NCBI GenBank assembly: GCA_945859605.1
Contig: OX243820.1
Span: 35,439,452 to 35,503,451 of the forward strand
DNA length: 64,000 bases
Direction: 5' to 3'
DNA from: Lumbricus rubellus
Taxonomy: Eukaryota; Annelida; Clitellata; Crassiclitellata; Lumbricidae
Below, piece by piece: positions 46,501 through 56,340 of the stretch. Under the pieces are notes generated by a model that worked only from the letters and a program-made list of their open reading frames with translations, had not been told where the DNA came from and ran no database searches. Position 1 is the stretch's first letter. Each line of letters starts with the position of its first letter. Made by a program: the position numbers and the translations under genes.

Positions 46501-46805
46501 ACCCACCCGGTGGCCGCGGACGGGGCAGAGTCGGACTCCAACGCCTCCGAGCTCTATACTCTCTCACGAACGACCGTTTCAGAGCCGTCTTGGCCGGATA
46601 GTGAAGGGAGCGACGGCGCCTTGGCGGCCCGTTACACTGATAGTAGACACCGGCGAGAGAGCGACTCGGGCGGCTCCGATCAATTTGAAGCAAGGGAGTT
46701 GCGCCCGAGTCGAGAGGCCCAGCTCGCGACCCCTCGCGCGTCGGTCGATGCGCCGGCGGCGAGGGGGCTTGTGCCGCTTGTGACGAGACGGGTAGGTCCG
46801 CCACA
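43595..46805 (+). mobile_element. 5'-truncated LTR (copy D), long-LTR family
   Basis: Starts at the position corresponding to about 27207 of copy A and continues to TCCGCCACA at 46805. It carries an extra block near 45900 and scattered differences. No PBS follows; host-type AT-rich DNA begins at 46806. It includes the antisense ORF (43825-44169) and the gag N-terminal segment (46225-46805). Confidence 0.75.
46225..46805 (+). CDS. LTR-encoded gag N-terminal segment (copy D)
   Basis: 581 bp open from ATG to the LTR end with a few residue changes relative to copy C (for example WPGERRQTSV for WPAEKRQSSV). The segment is not followed by a Gag core. Confidence 0.55.
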
Positions 46806-46902
46806 CATTACTATTATCTAATAATATGATTAATTATGATAATCATGACTATAATATCAATACAGTGTATTTTACAGAGCTGTGTAAATTGTTTGTTTTT
46901 AG

Positions 46903-46955
46903 GTTTTGTTTACATTACCGCTTCAGTTGAATTGACCATGGACGAAATCACAAAG
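46903..46955 (+). CDS. Candidate host coding exon (53 nt)
   Basis: Bounded by 'gtttgtttttag' and a GTATAC donor. In the frame needed by the next exon it reads FVYITASVELTMDEITK with two bases left at the 5' side, so the upstream exon must end in phase 1. The signal-peptide exon at 9449-9533 ends in that phase, which makes it a possible (very distant) partner and an alternative to the 11224/24090 path. No other upstream exon was found. Confidence 0.4.
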
Positions 46956-47004
46956 GTATACCGATTTAAACTGGAAGGAACTTAATTAGGCCTAATTGAA
47001 TCTG

Positions 47005-47075
47005 GTATTTCTTGGAGAGGCGCTAGATATATGCTCCAAAGAATGAATGAATGAATGAATAGATGAATGAGTGAA
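47005..47075 (+). repeat. Orphan SINE tail followed by (GAAT)n
   Basis: 'ggagaggcgctagatatatg' resembles the 3' tail of the SINE family at 61824 and 62798, then a short (aatg)n run. Confidence 0.35.
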
Positions 47076-47504
47076 TTAAGGTACTTAAAAACGAATGAGC
47101 GAATGAGTGAGTGAGTGAATGGACGAATGAATGATTTGTGCAGAACCGTGCTTTCCTAAAATTAATGCTAAGCAACATAATTATTGTCGTGTCTTGTCTT
47201 GCATTGTCTTTTTTCGTTCTCGGATCGACGGTTGCTCGTTCCACGACAAATTTTCTCCATCCTTCTCGATCCTTTGGTTTTTCTCATCATCTGATCGAAA
47301 GATAATCTCCAACCAGTCTCTGATGTTTGCAATCCAGCTCGTCCTGCATGGTCTTCCCTGCAATGCTCTTTCCCCCAGTAGGCCTACTGTGCCCTGCATA
47401 ATAAGCAACATAATTATAACATAACTATAATTGCGTAAACCGTGTTCTTTTGGAACAGTGAAATCGTTCGAGATAATTCTGCAACTTAGAATCAAAGTGA
47501 ATAT

Positions 47505-47871
47505 CAGCGGCGCCGCCAGGATTTTTTTCTGTTCGCACAATACACTATATAGGCTAGAATGTTTCTGTAGCCTACGCACAATACACTAGGATTTTTTCTG
47601 CACGCACGATACAACTTGCACAAAATAATATGAAGCGAACAGCGATCGATACGAGCTTATATAATATATATATATATATATATGTATGTATATACCGTAT
47701 ATGCCTACTGGCGATTATGAGGTATCACCAGCATAAGCTTTTTGCTCCATTTTGGGTATAGGCCTAAGCATAGAGGTAATTTTGGATGTTAAAAGTGGTG
47801 ACGCTTTTTTTAGCCTTTCCGCGCTGTACGCACTTGCCTAAGACTAGTGCGTACGCCTAACGGCGCCCCTG
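47505..47871. mobile_element. hAT MITE with 8-bp target duplication GTGAATAT
   Basis: Left terminus CAGCGGCGCCGCCAGG, right terminus inverted (CGGCGCCCCTG); gtgaatat is repeated exactly at 47497-47504 and 47872-47879. At 367 bp it has no ORF and contains a (TA)n stretch near 47660. It lies in the intron between the 46903 and 48304 exons. Confidence 0.8.
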
Positions 47872-48303
47872 GTGAATATAGTCTATTCACTTATTTATTA
47901 TAACGAAATTCATCCAATTTTAACACTTTTATTTGAAAGGCCATTCACATCGACCTTGCAACAATATTACGAACTACCTCTGACATCTTTATAAAAAATC
48001 TGCGAGGTTTTTTTTACTATGTTTTTAATTTTGAAAATTTCCTTGCCCTTTTTTATTAGATCTCGTGACTCCGCCATAATTACGATCAACACTCTAAGAC
48101 AAACTGAAAAACTAAAGCAATTTATACACGTCAAATATAAATAGCAGAACTAAAAACCGTTTTAAAGGTGTCGAATGTATGTGCATATTTTCAAGTTAAT
48201 ATTTAACAGCTTAACGCCATCTTGTGGCAGGAATGCTACTAACGTTGATCTTTGAATTTAGTCTTAATTACAATCAATGATCGTTATCTTTTGTTGACCT
48301 CAG

Positions 48304-48483
48304 TCGCTTGTCAAGACAACACTGGACAAATACCCGGATCTGAGTGACCAGATATGGGCCAAGCTGCACTACATGGTCAACGGTCAGTGTGTGGGAAAGT
48401 CCGTTGTTCGTAACTCGTCTGTGGTCATTGACAACTCCGAAGACTGCACCAGGAAACAGTTAAGACACCGACAACTACAATAA
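48304..48483 (+). CDS. Candidate terminal host exon (59 codons)
   Basis: A good acceptor (cttttgttgacctcag) with an in-frame TGA just upstream is followed by 59 open codons to TAA at 48481. The translation SLVKTTLDKYPDLSDQIWAK... has balanced amino-acid use, two cysteines 20 residues apart (NGQC and SEDC) and a basic C-terminus. Phase 0 fits the 46903 exon. I do not recognise the family; a small secreted protein is possible if it shares a signal exon. Confidence 0.5.
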   Translation, partial: SLVKTTLDKYPDLSDQIWAKLHYMVNGQCVGKSVVRNSSVVIDNSEDCTRKQLRHRQLQ

Positions 48484-48515
48484 GCTAATATACAGTGATA
48501 ATTCTTGACGACAAG

Positions 48516-48600
48516 TGTGTTGTTGTTGTTGGTGGTGGTGGCTGTGTTGGTGGTGTTGGGTGGTGTTGGTATAGTGGTGGTTGTTGCGGTAGTGGTTTAA
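48516..48600. repeat. (GTTGGTGGT)n simple repeat
   Basis: Imperfect gtt/ggt triplets after the terminal exon. Confidence 0.85.
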
Positions 48601-48652
48601 AAATTTTGTGGCCTTTTAATGTTGTTTAATTAGATGAGTGAATGACAGACAG

Positions 48653-48914
48653 CAAGGCCGTAGCCAGGATTTAATTTCGAGGGTGTTTACTCGACTTTGA
48701 GCAAACCGACAAGCAACCAAATCTACGGACTAAGGGACTTGGAGGATGATTTAGGCCCTAATCTATTTTAAAATATCACATAGAAATAAGAGCTTCAAAA
48801 TTAAATCATGATTGTGTTAGTAAATGCATTATTTCATGGTAGCATCATATCATTGGGGGTGGGCATGGGGTGGGTATTCAAACACCAAAACACCCTCCCA
48901 GCTACGGCCTTGAC
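48653..48914. mobile_element. Probable hAT-like MITE (CAAGGCCGTAGC termini)
   Basis: CAAGGCCGTAGCCAGGA at left and the inverse (...CAGCTACGGCCTTG) at right, about 262 bp apart. The flanking octamers do not match, so the call rests on the TIRs. A related left end (CAAGGCCATAGCTAGG) is at 63889, next to the window end. Confidence 0.55.
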
Positions 48915-49820
48915 TGATAACGCTAATGAATTAAATAGCTTAGCAATTTTACTAGATACAGGGCCTAGACTATGTGCCAGACATAGGGGACTAGTCTCGA
49001 TCCCTATGACCTCTTTACAATGGTCTAGCGGACACTGATTTCCATTTCGTTACGGTATCTGTAACGTCCTATGAGGCCGCTACAATTTAACGTCCTTGTA
49101 AGGCCGCTTTTACTTACTTACCAAATTATTTTATTAGATATCGCGGTTCTATTTTTAGTTCATCACATAGATGGTATATTTTTGCGAAGGTCGTCATGAC
49201 GACAGGAGACTACTGTATTCGAGGCTTCTGTCGAGGCTTCTGAGTCCTCTTATGGTAGCCAATCGCAGTAGTTTCCCCGTCCTATCAGAGGCCGAGGTTT
49301 GCCTCCGACGGTCGCTTTTGCGTGGCAGCCGTTGATTGGTTGATCCGGATCACGTGACCGCTTCCAACGCCGAAAAGCGCAGTCGACTGGAGGTTTTCAT
49401 CGGGGTGAGAGCTCGGCTCGGGAAGATCAGAAATTCCGTATATTCTGGGTCTAAAAATGCTGATTGTGTGGCTGATTGCCTGATTTCATGAATATGAATA
49501 TACCGTTGACTAAGCGACTGGTTTTGGGACAGTTTGCAGCTGATTCTGTGTGAATCTTTATTGTCATATATTCCAATATTCGGACAAGAAATCTTCCGAT
49601 CTTCTTTTCATATTTGAATGCGAGTGTTGGCCAAATTGCACGGAAATTGCCAGGGAAGTATTAACTAATCTAATTGCTCCATAACAGATTCCGAAACCAA
49701 GTGTAGTTAATTAATCAGATATTAATGTTCATTGATAATAAGAATTGAAACCTAAGTTGATATTGCATATCGGTTGAAAGCTGCAGACCGAATTATGATT
49801 CATTATACCTGACTGTTAAT

Positions 49821-49827
49821 TATAAAA
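49821..49827 (+). promoter_or_regulatory. LTR TATA box
   Basis: TATAAAA about 209 bp upstream of the gag ATG and 193 bp upstream of AATAAA. This gives a sensible U3/R order. The 3' LTR equivalent is at 58267. Confidence 0.5.
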
Positions 49828-50013
49828 CGCGATTACTAGAATTAAGGTTGTGCACGCCTGTTGATTATTTACGGAGATTCTGCTGACTTTGAAGACATAT
49901 TGCATAGTTATTGAAGGACAATACCTAGGCCCGATCACAGATGTTAATTGTCAGCAACGCTTGTTCATTATATTCAGTTGAATTGTTTAATTAAATATAT
50001 CAAATCAAACGTT

Positions 50014-50019
50014 AATAAA
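50014..50019 (+). terminator. LTR polyadenylation signal AATAAA (repeated at 58460 in the 3' LTR)
   Basis: AATAAA 11 bp before the gag ATG. In the 3' LTR copy it would end the transcript; in the 5' LTR it must be bypassed, since the ORF starts just downstream. Confidence 0.55.
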
Positions 50020-50029
50020 TCATTGAATC

Positions 50030-53000
50030 ATGGAAACTTCTATAAGGTCTGAGGATGACTCTGATGAGGATTTAGAGGAATACTTAACCAAGGAGAAGAA
50101 GGGAGGAACCCCTGACAGACCAGAGGAAGGTGAGGTAATGCAGGAAAAGAGAAGGGAAGGGTTGATCGCACTTAAGGATGGGGGATTTAAACAATCTGTT
50201 GAAGGGGAGTTGAACCCTGATGGGCTTCCGTTAGGGGAAGCCGTCGTCCTCAGACCGAGGACCGCAGACATATGTCGCCACTCGACCGAAGCCATTCCTG
50301 GTACCGATGAGAGACATCCCCGTCCTGAGGTGGGAGACCCAACCCTAAACTACGACTTTACCAGAGGGAAATCAATGGATCCCGTAGATCTTACTTACTT
50401 AGTTGAACCTGTAGTCTTACCTGACAACAGAGAACCCCTTCAACAGTGCGGCGCCTCGATTGAAATCCTAAGGCGGGCTCCTACCACTTGGGAGGCTGAA
50501 GAGCAATACCAAGGGTGGGACCCCCGGTCACGTGGTCTTCTTTCGAGGTGGGGGCAGGCCGTTACACTTGGTACCAGAGCTAGTGGGGTTTTGAAATTAA
50601 GGTCAGATACAGAGGTTCAAATCCAATCTAGTGCAGATACAATTGACACCAGATTAAGTAAGGTAAAAGTAAGCTCAGGTACATTTGGTCCTAGACTAAG
50701 TGAGGTTTGGGAACTAGGTTCAAATACAGCTGACGCTCAGGTCCAACTTAGTCAAGATACAAGGGCCAGAAAAGAACCCGAAATTGTTAGGAATGAAACT
50801 GTCTATCATAGAGATTTAAATACGATTTATGGAAGTTCTGACTATGAGTCGTATATGCGCAAGAAACAAAACCGGTTAAATAGAGATACAACCGAACAAT
50901 TGAAATGCAGTAGTGAAGACTCAGAAGTAACTGATATGCGGCCTTTACATCAATTTGTGTTCGATTCAAATGCGATAGCTGTAGGGCAAGACTGTTTGAA
51001 AACATGTACTAACTCTGGAATGTTAGTTGTAGATAAATCAAATGGGGATTTGTCGTTCACACGAGAGTACGACTGGGGTCCACGAGATGCACATCCTCGT
51101 CGTCCCATGTCAACTGCAACTCCACGGGCTGCCACCTTCCCATACTCGTCGTACCAATTCGTGAACACTGAAGCTGGAGACCTTCGACGATCAACTGAAA
51201 TTCCTCCACGAATCATCTCTTCGAAGAATGTGGGTATGCACGACGTCCAGGTACGTGAAATGAAACCTGAATCAGAAAAGATCACGTTCGCTTCTGCTTC
51301 GATTCCTCGAATGCCTCTCCTGACGACATCTTCGAGTCGGCCGATAATGTCAATGATGTCTTCGTCGCTAAAAACTCAGGTTACCCAGAGCTACGAATAC
51401 TTACCTCCTGAGAAAGTACAGCCCATCTTCGTGCCCTACTACGGTCCAGTCTCGTACAATGAACAGGTTGCCCTGGCGAAACAATTAATGCAGTGGCCAA
51501 CAATGAAACCGATTGTCGCGGGTGGTCTCCAAGATGACCTGCCCAATCCGTTCATACTCGGGAGCGGTGTTGCTCCTGAAAAACCGCCCACAATCGTCAG
51601 CTCTTATGCTCGAGAGTTGTCACCGAAAAAGGACACTGTCGAACCGTCTCGATCCGAACCAACTGCTCGTGAAAGGAAAGAACCTGCTGGGAAACCACCA
51701 ACTGAATATTCAAACTTCCCAGATAGAAGAATGACATCGTCAATGAAGCTGGACCGATACAACGGTAAGACCTCGGTAGAAGTGTTCCTTAAGAAGTTCG
51801 AAGTATGCTCGAAAAGTAACCGTTGGACTGAAGAGGAGAAACTGGCCCAACTGACGTGCGCGCTAATTGAACCGGTAGACCAACTTCTGCATGAATTCGA
51901 CTCGGAAGCCATCACCACCTGCACCGATCTAGTCGACCGTCTTCGACTACGATACGGAAGCTCAGACCAGGCAGCCTTGTACCAAACCAAACTGAATACT
52001 CGTCGTCAGAAATTGGGTGAGGATCTCGGCCAGCTGGTACAAGACATCCGGAAGCTTATGATTTTAGCTTTCCCAGGACCGTCGTCCGCGCATAGTGAGA
52101 CAATCGCTATTCGAGCTTTTCTTGACGCTCTGTCAGACAAGGACCTAGCTCTTAAGGTAAGAGAGCGGGAACCAACCACGTTAGATAGCGCCTACAAAAT
52201 CGCTCTCCGGTTGGAAGGCTACCGCCGCGCTGATGAAGACACCACCGGGTTCCACGACCGTCGACCGGGTCGCATCAAAACGGTGAGAGAAGTAGAAACA
52301 ACCCTCGACGAAAGATTCAACCAGCTGCAAGAGACGCTGACCCGACAGATGAAAGAAATGTTCCAGAACCAGTTGAGTGCTACTTCAACTGAGGGTCAGT
52401 TTCGGCAATGGCAGCCGCAACGTTCGTCACCACCCTGGGGAACAGGAACCAACAATCAACAGTGGAACCGAAATAGAGACAATAACTTTCCACGGGTGAA
52501 ACGGGACAATCGTCGCTGCTATGAATGCAATCAACCGGGACATTTGGCTCGCGGTTGTCCAGCACGTCCACAGAGGTCGCCAGCCGATGAAGAATTCGAA
52601 GAAACCACCGGGAATCGAGAAGGTAATGTCAGACACGTCCAAGGTAGAAATGATGCCTACCTCTCTGTGAAACTGAATGGCAGATCTCTTCTAGTCTTGC
52701 TTGACTCTGGCTGCGAAATGACATTATGTCCTGCTTCGCTAGTAGATCCTAAAGATGTGCAGAATTCTGAACAGTCCTTGTTAGCTGCTAACGGGTCTGC
52801 TATTCGCGTTGTGGGAGAGACAATACTGAAACTGCAAATCGACGATCACGAATTCAGGATTCCCTGTTTAGTCACAGAACAGGTATCTGAACTGATCCTT
52901 GGACTTTCGTGGATGAAACACGAAAATGTACTCTGGCATATCGGTCGCAACTGGATCCTGGTGGGAGGCTACAGATTCGAAGTACACTCCAAACCTCGTG

Positions 53001-56000
53001 CCGGGCTATGTCGTAAGATAGTGATTTCTCATGACACACTCGTAGTGGCAAAAAGTGAGATGGATGTTGAAAGCCATGCGCTCCTTCCGAACTTGAAAGC
53101 AATGACCGATTCCTGGGCTGTAAATCCGAAAGTGTTAGACTCCGGACTCATTCTAGCCGGAACCTTGCTCCCTAACCGGACCTTCGATCTGCCGCTTCGG
53201 GTGATGAATCCCACCGACCAACAACTCTGGCTGAAGAAAGGAGTTCAATGTACAGCCGAACCGGTTACGGTAATGGGGGAAGAAAAACTCTTGAGATCTG
53301 CGGCCGGGTGCGCAGCCGTTAACGAAACGTTACCGAAATCAACCGATGCTGAAATCGCGGCGACCCTTTCTCCTCTTTGGAGGGACATTGCCGCCGATGT
53401 ACCGGAAGAAGTACAGGAACGACTTCGGCAAATCATCACCGCAAATCAGAAAGCCTTTTCAATGAATGAATGGGATTTGGGTTTCACCGATGTAATCCAA
53501 CACGAGATAGAAACTGGGAACGAAAGCCCTGTTCGACAACCATTACGTCGCCAGCCGCTAACGCTATTGCCCGTCATTGATGAACAAGTGAACAATATGT
53601 TGCAACAAAAGCTGATAGAACCGTCAGCCTCAGCCTGGGCAAGTAATGTGGTGATGGTAAAAAAACGAGATGGTACCCCGAGATTTTGTGTGGGCTATCG
53701 AGCGGTGAACACTAAAACCCGGAAGGACGCCTATCCTCTACCTCTGATTAGCGAGAGTTTGGATACCCTTGCCGGAGCCAAGTGGTTCAGCACTTTTGAT
53801 CTTCGTGCAGGGTACCATCAGGTTGCAGTTCATCCAAAGGATCGCCCGAAGACAGCTTTCATCACTAGAAGAGGAAGTTTTCAGTTTAGGGTCCTACCCT
53901 TCGGTCTCTGCAACTCGCCGGCTACGTTTTCGAGAATGATGAACCTGGTCATGGCTGGACTGAATTTTGAGGTATGTCTAATATACCTAGACGACATCAT
54001 TGTCTTTGCCGAAGATCTTGAGACTCACTTGGAACGGTTAACGCAAGTGTTGGAACGGTTGGCAGCTGTCGGGTTGAAATTGAAGCCTTCGAAATGTCAC
54101 CTGCTACAACGGCGAGTGTTATTCTTGGGTCATGTCGTAAGTGAGGATGGCATTATGACTGATCCGGAGAAAACCGTAGCGGTTAAGGAGTGGCCAACTC
54201 CTAAGAAGCTGCGAGACGTTCGCGCCTTCATTGGATTGTGTTCTTACTACAGAAAATTCGTGCCGAACTTCGCCAAAATCGCCAGACCGCTGCATGCGCT
54301 GACCAAAAAAGGGTTTCGCTTTCAATGGTCCACCGAGTGCGAAGCTGCCTTCTCTCACCTGAAGCGACTCCTGACTGAATCACCCATCCTGGCTTTACCC
54401 AACGATGATGGGTTGTACATTCTTGATACGGACGCATCGGGCGAGGCCATAGGAGCAGTCCTTTCACAAATCCAAGACGGGCATGAACGCGTAGTTTGCT
54501 ACGGTAGCCGACTCTGTTCCACGGCGGAGCAGAACTACGACGTTACGAAGCGAGAACTTCTGGCCATCGTCTACTTTCTAAAGACCTATCGACAGTATCT
54601 GCTGGGGCGTCGATTCTTACTGCGCACCGATCACTCCGCCTTGCAATGGCTGAGGAGGACGCCGCTTCCTATCGGACAACAGGCCAGATGGCTGGCCATA
54701 ACGGAAGAATTCGAGTTCGATATCCAGCATCGAGCCGGAACTGCTCACCCGAACGCGGACGCTCTGTCGCGCATGCCGCAACAAGTGCAAGTCATCCGTG
54801 AAACGACGGGCCTCCGTGGGGGAACGGTGGATCTACCGACCGATTGGGACCGAACAACCATTCGAGATGAACAACGAGCCGACCGCGAGCTGGGCTGGGT
54901 TATCCAAAAGAAGCTCAGCTCTGATGATCCTCCCTCTTACGACGAATTGCGGAGTCAAAGCGGAACTGTAAAGAACTTGGTAGCCCAATGGCCGCAGCTG
55001 GAACTCCACAGGGAACTGCTCACCCGGAACTGGCTCCACGCAGATGATGGGCAAGTTGCGACCCGACAACTGATTTCCCCGCGTAGTCGACGATCTTCGT
55101 TAATACGGCTCGCTCATGAAGGAATTACTGGAGGGCACATGGGTATCAGACGTACCCTCGCTCAGCTCCAAAAGAGAGCTTACTGGCCGGGGTGGAGAGA
55201 GGATGTACGAATGGCACTTCGGCGGTGTGGCCCGTGCGCCCAGTACCACCGCGGAAAGACGCCCAGACAGGGTCGTCTCCAACCGATGTCCGTGGGAGCC
55301 CCGATGGAGTGTTTGGGGGTAGACATCACTGGACCGCATCCCACCTCCAGTAAAGGATACCGGTATATCCTCACTGCCGTGGACCACTTCACCCGCTGGG
55401 CGGAAGCCTATCCGATCCGCAACCAGGAGGCGACGACCGTGGCACGAGTCCTAGTCGAGGAAGTCTTCTGTCGGTTCGGTTGCCCGCGACAAATCTTGAC
55501 AGACCAAGGCCCCTGCTTCGAGGCGAACCTGTTCAAGGAAATGTGTCGTCACCTCCAGATCGACAAGATGCGGACCACGCCGTACAAACCAAGTACCAAC
55601 GGAGCCGTGGAGAGGTTTCACAGAACCTTGAACACCCTGCTCGGGAAGGTGGTAGCCCAGAACCAGCGCGACTGGGATGTGCATCTTCCCTACGTCCTCG
55701 CCGCCTATCGAGCAAGTGAAAGTGAAAGCACCGGATTCACACCTAACCGGCTGTTCCTGTCAAGAGAGTTGTGCATGCCGATCGATTTAGTTTTAGGAGA
55801 TGTTCAAGTTGCAAATGCTTTGTCTAGTACCGATGATTTTGTTGTGAATCAAATTGAGAATGTGCAAAATAACTTTGAAATTGCTCGAAGATTTATGCAG
55901 CGCCATGTCACTAACAGAAATTTCCGGTATGATATGAGAGTGAAGCCCGCTAGGTTTCCCATAGGGTCATGGGTTTGGTACTTCTATCCACGGAGACGCC

Positions 56001-56302
56001 CTGGGATTAAGGATAAGTGGAATAAACTTTACACTGGACCCTATAAGGTAATCGAACAGCTAAGTCCGGTCCTTTTTAAGATCCAGAAATCCGCACGCTC
56101 GCAAGCCAAATTGGTTTACATTGACAAACTTAAATTGTTTGTGGGGGACTCTCCAGGAGAGTGGAATGAGATAGAAGACCTAGATCCGGCAGGTCCTTTA
56201 GACTTGGAGACCCTGAATGGATTAAATAATCCTGAAGTTGAGGAATTAATGTCCGATGCGAGACCTCGCAGGAACATTGTTCGCCCCGTAAGATATAGGT
56301 AA
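50030..56302 (+). CDS. gag-pol: Gag-Pol polyprotein of the Ty3/Gypsy element, 2090 aa
   Basis: A single uninterrupted frame. Residues 1-179 are encoded by the 5' LTR, and codons 180-186 translate the PBS (LGTRASG). Gag core about 560-760 (MKLDRYNGKTSVEVFLKKFEV...), CCHC knuckle C830-C833-H838-C843. Aspartic protease LLDSGCE with catalytic D892. Reverse transcriptase about 1160-1400 with YLDD at 1319-1322. RNase H D1466 (DTDAS) with later E and D. Integrase zinc finger (H-H-C-C around 1700-1750) and a DD35E core D1765, D1825, E1861. A GPY/F-like module (LYTGPYKVIEQ) and basic tail follow. It makes the particle, cDNA and integration activities. The Gag-Pol ratio must be set without a frameshift, as no stop separates them. 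Confidence 0.95.
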   Translation: METSIRSEDDSDEDLEEYLTKEKKGGTPDRPEEGEVMQEKRREGLIALKDGGFKQSVEGELNPDGLPLGEAVVLRPRTADICRHSTEAIPGTDERHPRPEVGDPTLNYDFTRGKSMDPVDLTYLVEPVVLPDNREPLQQCGASIEILRRAPTTWEAEEQYQGWDPRSRGLLSRWGQAVTLGTRASGVLKLRSDTEVQIQSSADTIDTRLSKVKVSSGTFGPRLSEVWELGSNTADAQVQLSQDTRARKEPEIVRNETVYHRDLNTIYGSSDYESYMRKKQNRLNRDTTEQLKCSSEDSEVTDMRPLHQFVFDSNAIAVGQDCLKTCTNSGMLVVDKSNGDLSFTREYDWGPRDAHPRRPMSTATPRAATFPYSSYQFVNTEAGDLRRSTEIPPRIISSKNVGMHDVQVREMKPESEKITFASASIPRMPLLTTSSSRPIMSMMSSSLKTQVTQSYEYLPPEKVQPIFVPYYGPVSYNEQVALAKQLMQWPTMKPIVAGGLQDDLPNPFILGSGVAPEKPPTIVSSYARELSPKKDTVEPSRSEPTARERKEPAGKPPTEYSNFPDRRMTSSMKLDRYNGKTSVEVFLKKFEVCSKSNRWTEEEKLAQLTCALIEPVDQLLHEFDSEAITTCTDLVDRLRLRYGSSDQAALYQTKLNTRRQKLGEDLGQLVQDIRKLMILAFPGPSSAHSETIAIRAFLDALSDKDLALKVREREPTTLDSAYKIALRLEGYRRADEDTTGFHDRRPGRIKTVREVETTLDERFNQLQETLTRQMKEMFQNQLSATSTEGQFRQWQPQRSSPPWGTGTNNQQWNRNRDNNFPRVKRDNRRCYECNQPGHLARGCPARPQRSPADEEFEETTGNREGNVRHVQGRNDAYLSVKLNGRSLLVLLDSGCEMTLCPASLVDPKDVQNSEQSLLAANGSAIRVVGETILKLQIDDHEFRIPCLVTEQVSELILGLSWMKHENVLWHIGRNWILVGGYRFEVHSKPRAGLCRKIVISHDTLVVAKSEMDVESHALLPNLKAMTDSWAVNPKVLDSGLILAGTLLPNRTFDLPLRVMNPTDQQLWLKKGVQCTAEPVTVMGEEKLLRSAAGCAAVNETLPKSTDAEIAATLSPLWRDIAADVPEEVQERLRQIITANQKAFSMNEWDLGFTDVIQHEIETGNESPVRQPLRRQPLTLLPVIDEQVNNMLQQKLIEPSASAWASNVVMVKKRDGTPRFCVGYRAVNTKTRKDAYPLPLISESLDTLAGAKWFSTFDLRAGYHQVAVHPKDRPKTAFITRRGSFQFRVLPFGLCNSPATFSRMMNLVMAGLNFEVCLIYLDDIIVFAEDLETHLERLTQVLERLAAVGLKLKPSKCHLLQRRVLFLGHVVSEDGIMTDPEKTVAVKEWPTPKKLRDVRAFIGLCSYYRKFVPNFAKIARPLHALTKKGFRFQWSTECEAAFSHLKRLLTESPILALPNDDGLYILDTDASGEAIGAVLSQIQDGHERVVCYGSRLCSTAEQNYDVTKRELLAIVYFLKTYRQYLLGRRFLLRTDHSALQWLRRTPLPIGQQARWLAITEEFEFDIQHRAGTAHPNADALSRMPQQVQVIRETTGLRGGTVDLPTDWDRTTIRDEQRADRELGWVIQKKLSSDDPPSYDELRSQSGTVKNLVAQWPQLELHRELLTRNWLHADDGQVATRQLISPRSRRSSLIRLAHEGITGGHMGIRRTLAQLQKRAYWPGWREDVRMALRRCGPCAQYHRGKTPRQGRLQPMSVGAPMECLGVDITGPHPTSSKGYRYILTAVDHFTRWAEAYPIRNQEATTVARVLVEEVFCRFGCPRQILTDQGPCFEANLFKEMCRHLQIDKMRTTPYKPSTNGAVERFHRTLNTLLGKVVAQNQRDWDVHLPYVLAAYRASESESTGFTPNRLFLSRELCMPIDLVLGDVQVANALSSTDDFVVNQIENVQNNFEIARRFMQRHVTNRNFRYDMRVKPARFPIGSWVWYFYPRRRPGIKDKWNKLYTGPYKVIEQLSPVLFKIQKSARSQAKLVYIDKLKLFVGDSPGEWNEIEDLDPAGPLDLETLNGLNNPEVEELMSDARPRRNIVRPVRYR
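50569..50589 (+). promoter_or_regulatory. Primer-binding site, tRNA-Leu type (autonomous element)
   Basis: TGGTACCAG starts 2 bp after the LTR end, then AGCT, then AGTGGGGTTTT. It has the same two blocks as the PBS at 32182 but with a 3-bp insertion. Translated within the polyprotein. Confidence 0.6.
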
Positions 56303-56324
56303 CGTATAGCTAGTGTAAGATAAT

Positions 56325-56340
56325 ATCGCGTAATGGCGAT
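56325..56340 (+). promoter_or_regulatory. Hairpin 22 nt after the gag-pol stop
   Basis: ATCGC-GTAATG-GCGAT, a five-base-pair stem with a hexaloop. Same position and loop class as the hairpins following stops in the gag-only element. Confidence 0.4.

Larger units (their letters stand above)
49060..50566 (+). repeat. 5' LTR of the autonomous Gypsy element (1507 bp)
   Basis: A candidate TATA box (TATAAAA) at 49821-49827 and a polyadenylation signal AATAAA at 50014-50019 place R at roughly 49850-50040. The gag ATG at 50030 lies just beyond AATAAA, so the 537 coding bases in the LTR would be mostly U5. Confidence 0.9.

Noticed and set aside
48653..48914. Exact 8-bp target duplication around the CAAGGCCGTAGC element
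   Set aside because: Flanking octamers do not match in any register tried; only the inverted termini are claimed.
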